A DNA stretch of 64,000 nt from Mesonia aquimarina (GCF_003667275.1 NZ_RCNV01000002.1:186001-250000), one strand, 5' to 3'. Positions 26,035 to 35,162 are shown, numbered from the stretch's first letter. A program made the numbers and translations. The notes: generated by a model not told the origin, from the letters alone.

Positions 26035-27135
26035 CTATATAACTTCATACATTTTACCGGGTAATGGTCTCACTAAATTATTCAACTCTAAATTCAATAA
26101 AAGCGGTGCTATTTTATAAGTGGGCATTTTTATAACCAAAGAAAGTTCGTCTAATTCTGCTTTCCCTTTTTGTTGTAATGCTTTTAGAACTTTTTCTTCA
26201 TCTTCGGTAAGATTTATAAATAATTGTGGCTGTGTTTTTTTGGGTTGGTTTTTCAAATCCCAATTCAGCATATATATTAAATCTTCCGGACAGGTAAGCA
26301 TATGTGCTTGCTGACTTTTTATAAGATTATTACAGCCTTTACTAAAAGCATCGGTTGTTCTACCGGGAACGGCAAAAACATCTCGATTATAAGAATTTGC
26401 AATATCTGCAGTAACTAGCGACCCACCTTTTTCTGCACTTTCTATAACTAATGTAGCTTGACTTAATCCTGCTATAATTCTATTTCGACGTAAAAAATTG
26501 TTCCGATCAAAAGTTGCACTACTCCAAAAATCAGTCATTAATCCGCCATAGTTTTTTACCTCATCAACATATTTTGCGTGTGATTTCGGATAAATTTGAT
26601 CGAGCCCGTGTGCCAAACAACCAACGGTTTGTAAGTTGTGCTTTAATGCAGCTTTATGCGCACAAATATCAATACCGTAAGCAAAACCTGAAATAATAAC
26701 GGGATTTAACGGCGCTAATTTTTCTATTAAATTTTCACAAAAAGCAATTCCTTGGTTAGTCGCTTTTCGAGTTCCCACAATGCTGATGAGTTTTTTTTGC
26801 TGAAGATTTATATTGCCTTGCTGAAATAATAAAATTGGAGCATCAATACAATGTTTTAGCTTTTCGGGATATTCAGCGTCTTCAAAATAACGAATCTCAA
26901 TAGCGTTATCTTTTATAAAACCTAGCTCACTCTCGGCTTGATGTAAATAATCGGAATTATGAAGATCTTTCAGTTTAAAATTTCCAATTCCATCTATTGC
27001 CTTTAATTCACTCTTACTAGCTTTAAAGATTGCTTCAGCAGAACCCATCGTTCGTAATAATTTTTTTGCTGAAATATCCCCAATATTAGGTACGCGTTGT
27101 AAAGCTAAAAGATAAAGTAATTCTGAAGTTGTCAT
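26035..27135 (-). CDS. dprA: DNA processing protein DprA
   Basis: DprA protects incoming single-stranded DNA in natural transformation and loads RecA. A helix-hairpin-helix-like N-terminus (QRVPNIGDISAKKLLRTMG) precedes the Rossmann core with VGTRKATNQG, SGFAYGIDICAHKAAL and GGSLVTA. The C-terminal ~65 residues fit the winged-helix domain. Length is 366 residues. It is divergent from the HU-SPOR gene. No other competence gene is in the window. Confidence 0.95.
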   Translation of the reverse strand: MTTSELLYLLALQRVPNIGDISAKKLLRTMGSAEAIFKASKSELKAIDGIGNFKLKDLHNSDYLHQAESELGFIKDNAIEIRYFEDAEYPEKLKHCIDAPILLFQQGNINLQQKKLISIVGTRKATNQGIAFCENLIEKLAPLNPVIISGFAYGIDICAHKAALKHNLQTVGCLAHGLDQIYPKSHAKYVDEVKNYGGLMTDFWSSATFDRNNFLRRNRIIAGLSQATLVIESAEKGGSLVTADIANSYNRDVFAVPGRTTDAFSKGCNNLIKSQQAHMLTCPEDLIYMLNWDLKNQPKKTQPQLFINLTEDEEKVLKALQQKGKAELDELSLVIKMPTYKIAPLLLNLELNNLVRPLPGKMYEVI

Positions 27136-27232
27136 AAAAGAGAGCTCTGCTTTAAATGTACAGAAAAAGATTTGTTCATAAATTTTATATGGCTTCTTTT
27201 TTACTATTCAAAAAAAAACTACTTTTGTATAT

Positions 27233-28198
27233 ATGAGGATAGAAAACTACATTAAAGATTTATTATATCGTTACGAATGCGTTGTCATTCCTAACTTTGG
27301 CGCATTTCTTAGTCAGCGTAAACCTGCACAAATTCATGAGACTACACAGGCTTTTTATCCGCCTAAAAAAAGTATTTCTTTTAATGCACAATTAACTGAC
27401 AATGACGGTTTATTGACCAATTACATTAGTCAGGTTGAAGATATTTCATACCAAGAAGCGATTCAGAAACTAACCGAATTTGTTTCAGAATTAAAAACTT
27501 CACTAAACGAGATAGGAAAAATTGAACTAGAATATATCGGTACATTTTACCTAGAAAATCAGCAACTCGCTTTTCAGCCTTCTTATCATCATAATTATTT
27601 ATTAGAAGCTTTTGGTACAGAAATGTACACCTCAAAAGCTATTGCGAGAACGAATTTTTCTGCAGTAAATGTAAAAGAAACAACTACAGAAAATAAAGTT
27701 GAGGAAAAAACTACACCGGTAAAATCGCTTCCTAAAAAAGAAGAAGAAAAAAGAAGCATCCCTATTTGGCGTTATGCCGCAGTAGGTATTGTAGCTATTG
27801 GTTTAACAGGTTTTTTAGGAGCTAATTGGTATAGCCAAGATGTAAAAACTCATAATATAGCTGAACAGCAAAAAGCAGCAAAAAAAGTAGAACAAAAAAT
27901 TCAGCAAGCCACTTTTGCTATCGATAATCCACTACCGGAAATAACGTTTAAAGTAGACACGCAAACCGGAAAATATCACGTAGTGGCAGGTGCTTTTCGA
28001 TTAAAAGAAAATGCAACACAAAAATTAACGCAATTACGCGATCAAGGTTTTAAGGCAAGAGAAATTGGCACCAATAAATATGGGTTACATCAAGTAATTT
28101 ACAGTAGTTACGAAAACCGTTTAGAAGCGCTAAAAGCACTTAAAATTATTAAAAAAGATCACAATCCAAATGCGTGGTTATTAGTGCAAGAACTTTAA
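27233..28198 (+). CDS. HU-CCDC81-type / SPOR domain protein
   Basis: Residues 1-120 match the Bacteroidota HU-like (CCDC81-type) start (YIKDLLYRYECVVIPNFGAFLS, DGLLTNYIS). A helix at about 183-203 (IPIWRYAAVGIVAIGL...) spans the membrane. The last 80 residues form a SPOR domain (YHVVAGAFRLKENA, VIYSSYENRLEALKALKII) that binds denuded peptidoglycan. So the cytoplasmic HU-like part is tied to a periplasmic septal-peptidoglycan sensor. An exact -7 box (TACTTTTG, 27220-27227) ends only 5 bases before the ATG. Confidence 0.85.
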   Translation: MRIENYIKDLLYRYECVVIPNFGAFLSQRKPAQIHETTQAFYPPKKSISFNAQLTDNDGLLTNYISQVEDISYQEAIQKLTEFVSELKTSLNEIGKIELEYIGTFYLENQQLAFQPSYHHNYLLEAFGTEMYTSKAIARTNFSAVNVKETTTENKVEEKTTPVKSLPKKEEEKRSIPIWRYAAVGIVAIGLTGFLGANWYSQDVKTHNIAEQQKAAKKVEQKIQQATFAIDNPLPEITFKVDTQTGKYHVVAGAFRLKENATQKLTQLRDQGFKAREIGTNKYGLHQVIYSSYENRLEALKALKIIKKDHNPNAWLLVQEL

Positions 28199-28221
28199 GC
28201 TTCTCTTAACGTTACAAACCT

Positions 28222-28229
28222 TATCTTTG
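28222..28229 (+). promoter_or_regulatory. Bacteroidota -7 box for the acyl-CoA thioesterase gene
   Basis: TATCTTTG, an exact TAnnTTTG match, lies 13 bases before the ATG at 28243. No good -33 box was seen. Confidence 0.6.
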
Positions 28230-28242
28230 CCCAAAAATAGAT

Positions 28243-28755
28243 ATGGAACCAAAATCTCCAACAGATTCGCGCACCATTTTAACCGATTTAGTTTTACCGA
28301 GTGAAACCAATCCGCTAAATAATTTATTTGGAGGCGAGTTATTGGCGCGTATGGACCGTGCAGCAAGTATCGCCGCAAGACGCCACAGTAGAAGAATTGT
28401 AGTAACCGCATCTGTAAATCACGTAGCTTTTAAACGAATGATTCCTTTAGGAAGTGTGGTAACCGTTGAAGCTAATATTTCTCGCGCGTTTAAAAGTTCT
28501 ATGGAAGTTGTGATTGATGTTTGGGTAGAAGATCGCGAAAGTGGCTTACGCAACAAAGCAAATGATGCAATTTATACCTTTGTAGCTGTAGACGATAGCG
28601 GAGCGCCGGTTCCGGTTCCACCAATAAAACCTGAAACTAAAGAAGAGCAAGAACGCTACGATGCCGCTCTGCGAAGAAAACAATTAAGCTTAGTACTTGC
28701 CGGAAAACTAAAGCCTAGCGAAGCAACTGAACTCAAAGCTTTATTTGAAGATTAA
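28243..28755 (+). CDS. acyl-CoA thioesterase (hotdog fold, YciA/BACH-like)
   Basis: It hydrolyses acyl-CoA to free fatty acid and CoA. The hotdog motif NNLFGGELLARMDRAASIAA at about 21-42 is diagnostic, and VVTASVNHVAFKRMIPLG follows. Length is 170 residues, within the family range. The downstream MATE gene starts 14 bases after the stop, so they may be co-transcribed. Confidence 0.9.
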   Translation: MEPKSPTDSRTILTDLVLPSETNPLNNLFGGELLARMDRAASIAARRHSRRIVVTASVNHVAFKRMIPLGSVVTVEANISRAFKSSMEVVIDVWVEDRESGLRNKANDAIYTFVAVDDSGAPVPVPPIKPETKEEQERYDAALRRKQLSLVLAGKLKPSEATELKALFED

Positions 28756-28769
28756 AAAAGCCATGTACG

Positions 28770-30104
28770 ATGGCCAACACACCAAAAGTTTCCTTTAAAG
28801 AAATTAATAAAATTGCGATACCTGCTATTATTGCGGGAATTGCAGAACCGCTTATTTCGTTAACCGATATTGCGGTTATTGGTAATGTTGAAAAAAATTC
28901 AGTTGAAGCTTTAGCCGCAGCGGGAATTGTCGGATCATTTCTATCGGCAATTATTTGGATTGTCGCGCAAACCAAAACAGCAATTTCAGCAATTGTTTCG
29001 CAACATCTTGGCGCCAACAGAATTCACGCTGTAAAAACCTTAATTCCACAGGCAATTTTTTTCAATTTATTATTGAGTTTCGCGATTTACGGAATTACAG
29101 CTTTTTTTGCTGAAAGTATTTTTAGCGCTTATAATGCTGAAGGATTAATTCTCGATTACACCGAAGAATATTACACGATTCGTGCATTAGGCTATCCGCT
29201 AACGCTGGTAACTTTCGCGATTTTCGGGATTTTTAGAGGTTTACAAAACACGCTTTGGGCAATGAAAGCCAGTTTAGCCGGAGCTGTTGTAAATGTAGGA
29301 TTAGATTACTTGTTAGTTTACGGAATAGAAGGTTTTATACCGCCAATGCATTTAGCGGGAGCAGCTTATGCAAGTATCGCGGCCCAAGCTACGATGCTGA
29401 TTATCGCTTTGTATTTTTTCTTCAAAAAGACTCCGTTTCATTTAAAATTGAGTTTCAATATAAATCCTCGAATGAAACCGCTTTTATTAATGGCTGCCAA
29501 CCTTTTTGTTCGCACCGCAGCTCTAAATTTTGCTATTTATTTAGCAAACGCGTATGCAACCGATTACGGAAAAAATTACATCGCAGCACAAAGTATTTTA
29601 ATGAATATCTGGCTGTTTTTCTCCTTTTTTATCGACGGTTATGCAAATGCCGGAAATGCTATTGGCGGTAGATTATTGGGTGCAAAAGATTATGTTCGGT
29701 TATGGAATTTAAGTAAAGACATCAGTAAATATGCAGTTTATATTGCATTAATTCTCATGGCTATATGCGGAATTTTTTACACGCAGATAGGTGAAATTTT
29801 CAATAAAGACGTGGTTGTTCTTTCTTTATTCAGTTCTGTTTTTTGGCTTGTTCTAGCAATGCAACCTATCAATGCGATCGCTTTTATGTTCGACGGAATT
29901 TTTAAAGGTTTGGGAGAAGCAAAATATTTACGGAATGTTTTGCTTATCGCTACTTTTTTAGGTTTTACGCCAACTTTACTTATCGCCGATTATTTCGGTT
30001 TAAAACTCTACGCTATTTGGCTCGGTTTTTTTGTGTGGATGCTTATAAGAAGTTCTACCTTGGTTATTAAATTCCGAAGAAAATATTTACAGAAAGAAGT
30101 CTGA
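28770..30104 (+). CDS. MATE-family efflux transporter
   Basis: An inner-membrane antiporter of about 12 helices that exports drugs or metabolites using Na+ or H+. Two six-helix halves are visible; helix 1 carries IAIPAIIAGIAEPLISLTD, and the second half starts near 240 (MKPLLLMAANLFVRTAAL). Length is 444 residues, normal for MATE/DinF. It is 14 bases behind the thioesterase gene. The substrate is unknown. Confidence 0.93.
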   Translation: MANTPKVSFKEINKIAIPAIIAGIAEPLISLTDIAVIGNVEKNSVEALAAAGIVGSFLSAIIWIVAQTKTAISAIVSQHLGANRIHAVKTLIPQAIFFNLLLSFAIYGITAFFAESIFSAYNAEGLILDYTEEYYTIRALGYPLTLVTFAIFGIFRGLQNTLWAMKASLAGAVVNVGLDYLLVYGIEGFIPPMHLAGAAYASIAAQATMLIIALYFFFKKTPFHLKLSFNINPRMKPLLLMAANLFVRTAALNFAIYLANAYATDYGKNYIAAQSILMNIWLFFSFFIDGYANAGNAIGGRLLGAKDYVRLWNLSKDISKYAVYIALILMAICGIFYTQIGEIFNKDVVVLSLFSSVFWLVLAMQPINAIAFMFDGIFKGLGEAKYLRNVLLIATFLGFTPTLLIADYFGLKLYAIWLGFFVWMLIRSSTLVIKFRRKYLQKEV

Positions 30105-30198
30105 CTTTTTTTTAAAACATTAGTTTCAGTTTAACATCTGTAGCATTTCTACTCTTTCCAAAATACCTTATTTTTAAAGATAAATTTAGGAGAATGCT

Positions 30199-31314
30199 AT
30201 GAATGATGTTCGCAAAGGATTTATTTTTAAAAATTATGAAGCGCCTTACCAAAGTCCGTTTGAAAAATTATTTGAAATTTTTAAAGAATTAATCACGTTT
30301 ACTTCAGGCGATTTCGATGAAGCAATCGATTGGTTACGCCAATTAGATAAAGAATATAAATTAACAACAGAAGATTATACGATTGATGATTTTATTGAAG
30401 ATCTAAAGAAGAAAGGATATATTCAAGAACGCATAAAACCCGACGGCAAAGGCGGAATGGCAATTACTTCAAAAACAGAACAAGCTATTCGTCAACGCGC
30501 TTTAAATCAAATTTTCGGAAAAATGCGCAAAGGAAATTCCGGAAATCATAAAACCAAGATCAAAGGAAATTCTGATGATACAACTGGAGAATTCAGAAAT
30601 TATCAATACGGCGATTCAGTTGAAAAAATTTCAGTTACTGAAAGCTTAAAAAACGCACAAATTAACCACGGAATTGGTAATTTCAATCTAACTGAAGATG
30701 ATTTAGTTGTAGAAGACAGCCAATACAAAGCGCAAATGAGTACGGTTTTGATGATTGATATTAGCCACAGTATGATTTTGTACGGTGAAGATAGAATTAC
30801 GCCGGCAAAAAAAGTTGCCATGGCCTTGGCAGAACTCATTATTACGCGCTACCCAAAAGATACGCTTGATGTAATTGTTTTCGGAAATGATGCGTGGCCA
30901 ATTAAAATTAAAGATTTGCCCTATTTGCAAGTCGGTCCGTTTCACACGAATACGGTCGCCGGATTGCAATTAGCAATGGATATTCTTCGCAGAAAAAGAA
31001 ATTCCAACAAACAAATTTTTATGATTACCGACGGAAAACCAAGTTGCTTGCGGTTACGCGATGGTACGTATTATAAAAATTCAATGGGATTAGATCCGCA
31101 TATTACCCATAAATGTTACAATATGGCGGCTCAAGCAAGAAAATTAAATATTCCAATAACCACATTTATGATCGCTTCTGATCCTTATTTGCAACAATTT
31201 GTAGAAAATTTTTCAGAATCTAATCAAGGAAAAGCCTATTACACCGGTTTAGACGGATTAGGAGAAATGATTTTTGAAGATTATGAAGCCAACCGAAAAA
31301 AAAGAATACGATAA
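30199..31314 (+). CDS. VWA-domain protein with an intact MIDAS, partner of an AAA+ ATPase
   Basis: The C-terminal half (about 178-360) is a von Willebrand factor A domain. The metal-ion-dependent adhesion site is complete: D187-x-S189-x-S191 (DISHS), Thr in HTNT (250-252) and D278 in ITDGKPS. The N-terminal 175 residues are helical and charged, with no signal peptide, so the protein is cytoplasmic. It ends 15 bases before the AAA+ gene. Such pairs (ChlI/ChlD, NorQ/NorD, RavA/ViaA) remodel or metallate target proteins. The target here is unknown. Confidence 0.85.
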   Translation: MNDVRKGFIFKNYEAPYQSPFEKLFEIFKELITFTSGDFDEAIDWLRQLDKEYKLTTEDYTIDDFIEDLKKKGYIQERIKPDGKGGMAITSKTEQAIRQRALNQIFGKMRKGNSGNHKTKIKGNSDDTTGEFRNYQYGDSVEKISVTESLKNAQINHGIGNFNLTEDDLVVEDSQYKAQMSTVLMIDISHSMILYGEDRITPAKKVAMALAELIITRYPKDTLDVIVFGNDAWPIKIKDLPYLQVGPFHTNTVAGLQLAMDILRRKRNSNKQIFMITDGKPSCLRLRDGTYYKNSMGLDPHITHKCYNMAAQARKLNIPITTFMIASDPYLQQFVENFSESNQGKAYYTGLDGLGEMIFEDYEANRKKRIR

Positions 31315-31329
31315 AATAGAAAAAATACT

Positions 31330-32793
31330 ATGAATTTAACTAATATAAAAACCTTTGGCGAACTCAAAAAAACGGGTTATAAATCGCGCGGAATTAAAGA
31401 AGAACTCCGAGAAAATTTACTTGAAAAAATTAAAAAAAAGGAAACCGTTTTTAAAGGTGTCCACGGTTACGAGCACAGCGTAATTCCTGAATTGGAACGC
31501 GCTATACTTTCTAAACATAATATTAATTTACTCGGTTTACGTGGCCAAGCAAAAACTAGGTTGGCGCGGTTAATGGTTCAATTATTAGATGAATATATTC
31601 CGGTAGTGGAAGGTTCAGAAATTAATGACGATCCATTTGAGCCGATTTCTCGTTTTGCAAAAGAACTCATTTCAGAAAAAGGAGATAAAACACCTATTTC
31701 TTGGTTGCATCGTGATGAGCGTTTTTCTGAAAAACTTGCCACACCAGATGTTACGGTAGCCGATTTAATTGGTGATGTTGACCCGATAAAAGCGGCAAAT
31801 CTAAAATTGAGTTATGCCGATGATCGCGTTATTCATTTTGGTATGATCCCGCGAGCCAATCGCTGTATTTTCGTCATTAATGAATTGCCCGATTTACAAG
31901 CTCGAATTCAAGTGGCATTATTCAATATTTTACAAGAAGGCGACATTCAAATTCGTGGTTTTAAATTACGAATGCCGCTCGATTTACAATTTATTTTTAC
32001 CGCAAATCCTGAAGATTACACCAATCGCGGAAGCATTGTTACGCCGTTAAAAGATAGAATTGGGTCGCAAATTTTAACCCACTATCCTACTTCAATTGAA
32101 ATTGCTAAAACCATTACCGAACAAGAGGCAAATTTAGAAGCCGAACAAAAAAATCATGTAAAAGTTCCGGAATTGGCTAAAGATTTATTGGAACAAATAA
32201 GTTTTGAAGCGCGCGAAAGTGAATATGTAGATATTAAAAGTGGAATTAGCGCACGGATGAGTATTACTGCTTTTCAAAATTTATTGAGCACCGCCGAACG
32301 CAGAGCTTTACATAATGGCGATGAAAATACGATACTTCGTTTTGGCGATTTTATGGGCGTAATTCCTTCAATTACCGGAAAAGTAGAATTGCTTTATGAA
32401 GGTGAACAAGAAGGCGCGGCTTTTGTGGCGCAACAATTGATTGAAAATTCGGTGAAAACTATTTTTCCAGAGTTATTTCCGAAGATTGAAAAACTTCAGA
32501 AAGAAAATGAAGAAAACCCGTATGATGAAATTACCCAGTGGTTTTTTGAGTCAAGCGGCGTAGAATTAGCCGACAATTTAACGGAGAAACAATACAATAA
32601 AACCCTCAATGAAATTGAACCGCTTAAAGATTTAGTTGAAAAATATCAACCCGATTTAAGTGAAAACGAACGTTATTTCGTAATGGAATTTGCACTCTGG
32701 GGATTGGCAGCTTTCAATAAATTAAGCAAACATCGTTTTAATGAAGGTTTACAATTTCAAGACTTATACGGAAATTACATCAATAATTTATAA
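31330..32793 (+). CDS. AAA+ ATPase, Mg-chelatase/MoxR-like, partner of the VWA protein
   Basis: Walker A is GLRGQAKT (69-76), the Walker B glutamate E185 is in FVINELPDL, sensor 1 N226 is in TANPED, and an arginine-finger candidate R243 is in LKDRIGS. The insertion around 125-170 resembles the magnesium-chelatase I subunit. The C-terminal ~200 residues are helical and contain no VWA. No chlorin or cobalamin genes are nearby, so metal chelation is not indicated. A two-subunit remodelling machine with the upstream VWA protein is the best inference. Confidence 0.85.
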   Translation: MNLTNIKTFGELKKTGYKSRGIKEELRENLLEKIKKKETVFKGVHGYEHSVIPELERAILSKHNINLLGLRGQAKTRLARLMVQLLDEYIPVVEGSEINDDPFEPISRFAKELISEKGDKTPISWLHRDERFSEKLATPDVTVADLIGDVDPIKAANLKLSYADDRVIHFGMIPRANRCIFVINELPDLQARIQVALFNILQEGDIQIRGFKLRMPLDLQFIFTANPEDYTNRGSIVTPLKDRIGSQILTHYPTSIEIAKTITEQEANLEAEQKNHVKVPELAKDLLEQISFEARESEYVDIKSGISARMSITAFQNLLSTAERRALHNGDENTILRFGDFMGVIPSITGKVELLYEGEQEGAAFVAQQLIENSVKTIFPELFPKIEKLQKENEENPYDEITQWFFESSGVELADNLTEKQYNKTLNEIEPLKDLVEKYQPDLSENERYFVMEFALWGLAAFNKLSKHRFNEGLQFQDLYGNYINNL

Positions 32794-32855
32794 AGACAGA
32801 TAATATAAAACTGGTGTTTTAAATAGTACTTTCAAGTTAAAAATCTCTGAAAAGA

Positions 32856-32903
32856 ACCTGTTGTTTTACTAAATAAGCTTAACTTCCTTGTAAAACAACA
32901 GGT
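32856..32903 (+). promoter_or_regulatory. perfect 14-bp hairpin abutting a start codon
   Basis: ACCTGTTGTTTTAC at 32856-32869 and its exact reverse complement at 32890-32903 enclose a 20-base loop. The right arm ends at the base before the ATG at 32904, so folding of the mRNA would cover the translation start. There is no T run, so it does not look like a terminator. Confidence 0.7.
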
Positions 32904-33125
32904 ATGTTAGTAAATATTCAACAAAAAGAAATTCCTAAACCCGACGAAACCGAACCCGGTAAAGAATATGGTGTCTATTCTTTTGAAGAGTTCTTTTTTG
33001 AAAACTGGGCATATATAACTATTGTTGTCATCCTTGCTGTTATTGTACTTCTTTATGGACGTTATAAAAAAAAAGAACGTCGTGAAGATTTTGAAAAGCT
33101 AAAAAAAGAACAAGAAAAAAGTTAA
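32904..33125 (+). CDS. single-pass small membrane protein, unknown function
   Basis: The 73 residues have a Pro/Glu-rich N-terminus (KEIPKPDETEPGKEYG), one hydrophobic helix at about 36-53 (AYITIVVILAVIVLLYG), and a Lys/Glu-rich cytoplasmic tail. There is no signal peptidase site. It lies 110 bases after the AAA+ gene on the same strand and is preceded by a perfect hairpin that touches its ATG. No family was recognised. It might be a membrane partner of the VWA/AAA+ pair, but nothing in the sequence shows that. Confidence 0.6.
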   Translation: MLVNIQQKEIPKPDETEPGKEYGVYSFEEFFFENWAYITIVVILAVIVLLYGRYKKKERREDFEKLKKEQEKS

Positions 33126-33200
33126 CTGTTTTTTTAAATATTACTCATTCTCCTTTATTTTGCTAATAAGAATACTGTATTTTTGAAGCAAAGGAATAGC

Positions 33201-34298
33201 ATGAAGAAAGCTTCAGAAAAACCCATCTTTTTTATTGTTTGTGCCGGTAGGTCTGGCAGCACTTTAATGCAATTAATGCTAGATGCCAACCCTAATATTA
33301 TTGCTCCAATAGAATCTAGATTCATCATTTTTTTATACGCCAAATACGCCCATACAAGAAAGTGGAATTATAAGCAATTATTACAATTTTATGAAGATCT
33401 TTTTTTAGATGAAAAAATTTATTACTTATGGAATTTAGATCGTGAAAACCTTAAACAAGAAATTTTAAATCAACCTTCTAACACCAGCTTTTCTCAGCTT
33501 TGTAAACTTGTTTACGCACATTATATTTCTTTTTTTGAAAAAGAAAACAAACAAATTATTGTAGACAAAAACCCAATCAATTCACTTTTCATTCCTGAGC
33601 TTTTAAAGTTATTTCCTAAGGCAAAATTCATTCATCTAATTCGTGATCCACGCGCAAGTTGTCGATCTCACTGTAAAGCTGAAATGCAACCTAATTATTT
33701 TGCTGCGGCATATATGTGGAAAGATTATAATACTGCAATAGAAAAAAACAAAAGTAAACTTCCTAAAAATAGGTTTTTATCGGTTTACTACGAGCATTTT
33801 GTAGATAACCCTATAGATACATTAAAAGAAATTTCACAATTTTTAGGAATAGAGTTTAATTCAAAAATGCTCAATTTTAACGAGCACCTTAAAAAAGGAA
33901 TTGTAGAAGAATTAATTGAAAAAAATACCGCAGAAAGCAAAATGAAACTTCAGCTGTTTCATAAATATCATAAAAATACAAAAAAACCAATTAATAAAAA
34001 TTCTTTGAATCTGTGGAAAAATGATCTTAGCGAAGAAGACATTGCAGTGATTGAAAAGATTTGTATGTCTTTTATGAAGCAATATAATTACAAAACTGTT
34101 TCAGACATAGAAATAAAAACTCCTTTTTTAGAAAAACTTACACATCAAGTGAAAAATTATATTATTAAAATATATTATTTATCACCTGTTTTTATGCGAG
34201 TTTTTTATTCGAATATTAATTCTTCATTAAAGCCAAAAATATTCCATAATATTTCAGATGAAATAAAAAAACTTAACGCGTCTTCAACCAACCGGTAA
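33201..34298 (+). CDS. sulfotransferase family protein
   Basis: The PAPS 5'-phosphosulfate loop is CAGRSGSTLMQLMLDANP at about 12-29, and the 3'-phosphate motif is LIRDPRASCRS near 150. These mark a PAPS-dependent sulfotransferase. There is no signal peptide. ATG 33201 follows an AAGGA-like site and is preferred over an in-frame TTG at 33183, giving 365 residues. The last 26 bases overlap, tail to tail, the oxygenase gene on the other strand. The acceptor (carbohydrate, lipid or protein) is unknown. No PAPS synthesis genes are nearby. Confidence 0.85.
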   Translation: MKKASEKPIFFIVCAGRSGSTLMQLMLDANPNIIAPIESRFIIFLYAKYAHTRKWNYKQLLQFYEDLFLDEKIYYLWNLDRENLKQEILNQPSNTSFSQLCKLVYAHYISFFEKENKQIIVDKNPINSLFIPELLKLFPKAKFIHLIRDPRASCRSHCKAEMQPNYFAAAYMWKDYNTAIEKNKSKLPKNRFLSVYYEHFVDNPIDTLKEISQFLGIEFNSKMLNFNEHLKKGIVEELIEKNTAESKMKLQLFHKYHKNTKKPINKNSLNLWKNDLSEEDIAVIEKICMSFMKQYNYKTVSDIEIKTPFLEKLTHQVKNYIIKIYYLSPVFMRVFYSNINSSLKPKIFHNISDEIKKLNASSTNR

Positions 34299-34914
34299 TA
34301 CTTAAACGTTTATCAAATTGTACCGGTTTTACTTCGTGCTCTAAGAATTGACTTTCAAAAATCACCATTCTGCCAGGCATCGGATAAATAATTTCTTCGG
34401 TGGTGTTTTCTTTATAAATTACCAATTCTCCGCCATTTTCTTTTTGCCAAGTTTCATCGTTAAAGTAACAAACCATAGAAAGTTTTCTACGACTATCGTT
34501 TTGAAATGTATCTAAATGTCGTTTATAAAAAGTGCCTTTTGGGTAAACCGCATAATGAAATTCTTTATGCAAAATTCCCATAAAACAAGTTCTGTTTAAG
34601 TAATTTACAAGCTCATTAATTTTAGTAAAAAACAGCTTTTCTGTTTCGTTTTGCTCCGCTTCATTTATCCAAAGAATAAAATCGCCGCGAATCGTTTTCT
34701 CAATCGCCTCATTTGTTTTGTTACCAATGGCCGATTTTTTAAACTGGTCCTCTTCGTATTTCTCGAGTAAAGCTGTTCTTAATATTTCAACTTCTTCTAG
34801 CGAAAAAAATTGATCTACAATACAAAATTTTTGCTCAGACAGATCTTCTATAACCTGCTCAAACTGCCGATTTACCTGGAAATCTAGCTGTTCAAAAAGT
34901 TCTACACTATTCAC
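34273..34914 (-). CDS. 2-oxoglutarate/Fe(II)-dependent oxygenase (prolyl 4-hydroxylase-like)
   Basis: The double-stranded beta-helix has HxD as HLDTF near residue 136, then SMVCYFND, GGELVIY, a distal His in FLEHEVKPV and the 2-oxoglutarate-binding Arg in KRLSITGWL. That is a full Fe(II)/2OG site. The start is GTG 34914; there is no upstream ATG. Length is 213 residues. The substrate is unknown; the family hydroxylates proteins, peptides or small molecules. Confidence 0.87.
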   Translation of the reverse strand: MNSVELFEQLDFQVNRQFEQVIEDLSEQKFCIVDQFFSLEEVEILRTALLEKYEEDQFKKSAIGNKTNEAIEKTIRGDFILWINEAEQNETEKLFFTKINELVNYLNRTCFMGILHKEFHYAVYPKGTFYKRHLDTFQNDSRRKLSMVCYFNDETWQKENGGELVIYKENTTEEIIYPMPGRMVIFESQFLEHEVKPVQFDKRLSITGWLKTR

Positions 34915-35032
34915 TTTAATGTTAAAAAAAGCCTTGCAAATTTAGTCTATTATTAGATACAAAATGATTTTTCTAAAAAAATTCAAATCAAATACTCAAA
35001 AACCAAAAATCGTTCTGCTTAACTATATTGTG

Positions 35033-35040
35033 TAACTTTG
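35033..35040 (+). promoter_or_regulatory. Bacteroidota -7 box upstream of the small peptide and queD
   Basis: TAACTTTG matches TAnnTTTG. It lies 26 bases before the GTG at 35067, which would give a short leader. Confidence 0.6.
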
Positions 35041-35066
35041 CAAACAATAATATAAAACACAAAGAG

Positions 35067-35162
35067 GTGGATATTTTAAAATTCTTAAGCGGTCCGGGAT
35101 TATTCTTGATCTTAGCTGTAGCATTAATTGCCGTAATTGTCTATAAAAAATTAAAAAAATAA
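35067..35162 (+). CDS. candidate 31-residue single-pass membrane peptide, coupled to queD
   Basis: A GTG start (35067) is followed by a 31-residue frame: a short polar start (MDILKFLSGPG), one 15-residue hydrophobic helix (LFLILAVALIAVIVY), then KKLKK, a classic positive-inside end. The stop TAA shares a base with the queD ATG (TAATG), which fits translational coupling. A good -7 promoter box lies upstream. The frame is too regular to dismiss. No function or family is known to me. Confidence 0.6.
   Translation: MDILKFLSGPGLFLILAVALIAVIVYKKLKK

Noticed and set aside
29255-29671. 138-codon plus-strand frame within the MATE gene
   Set aside because: It runs in another frame across the MATE transmembrane helices and shows only composition artefacts (many Cys/Arg/Ser).
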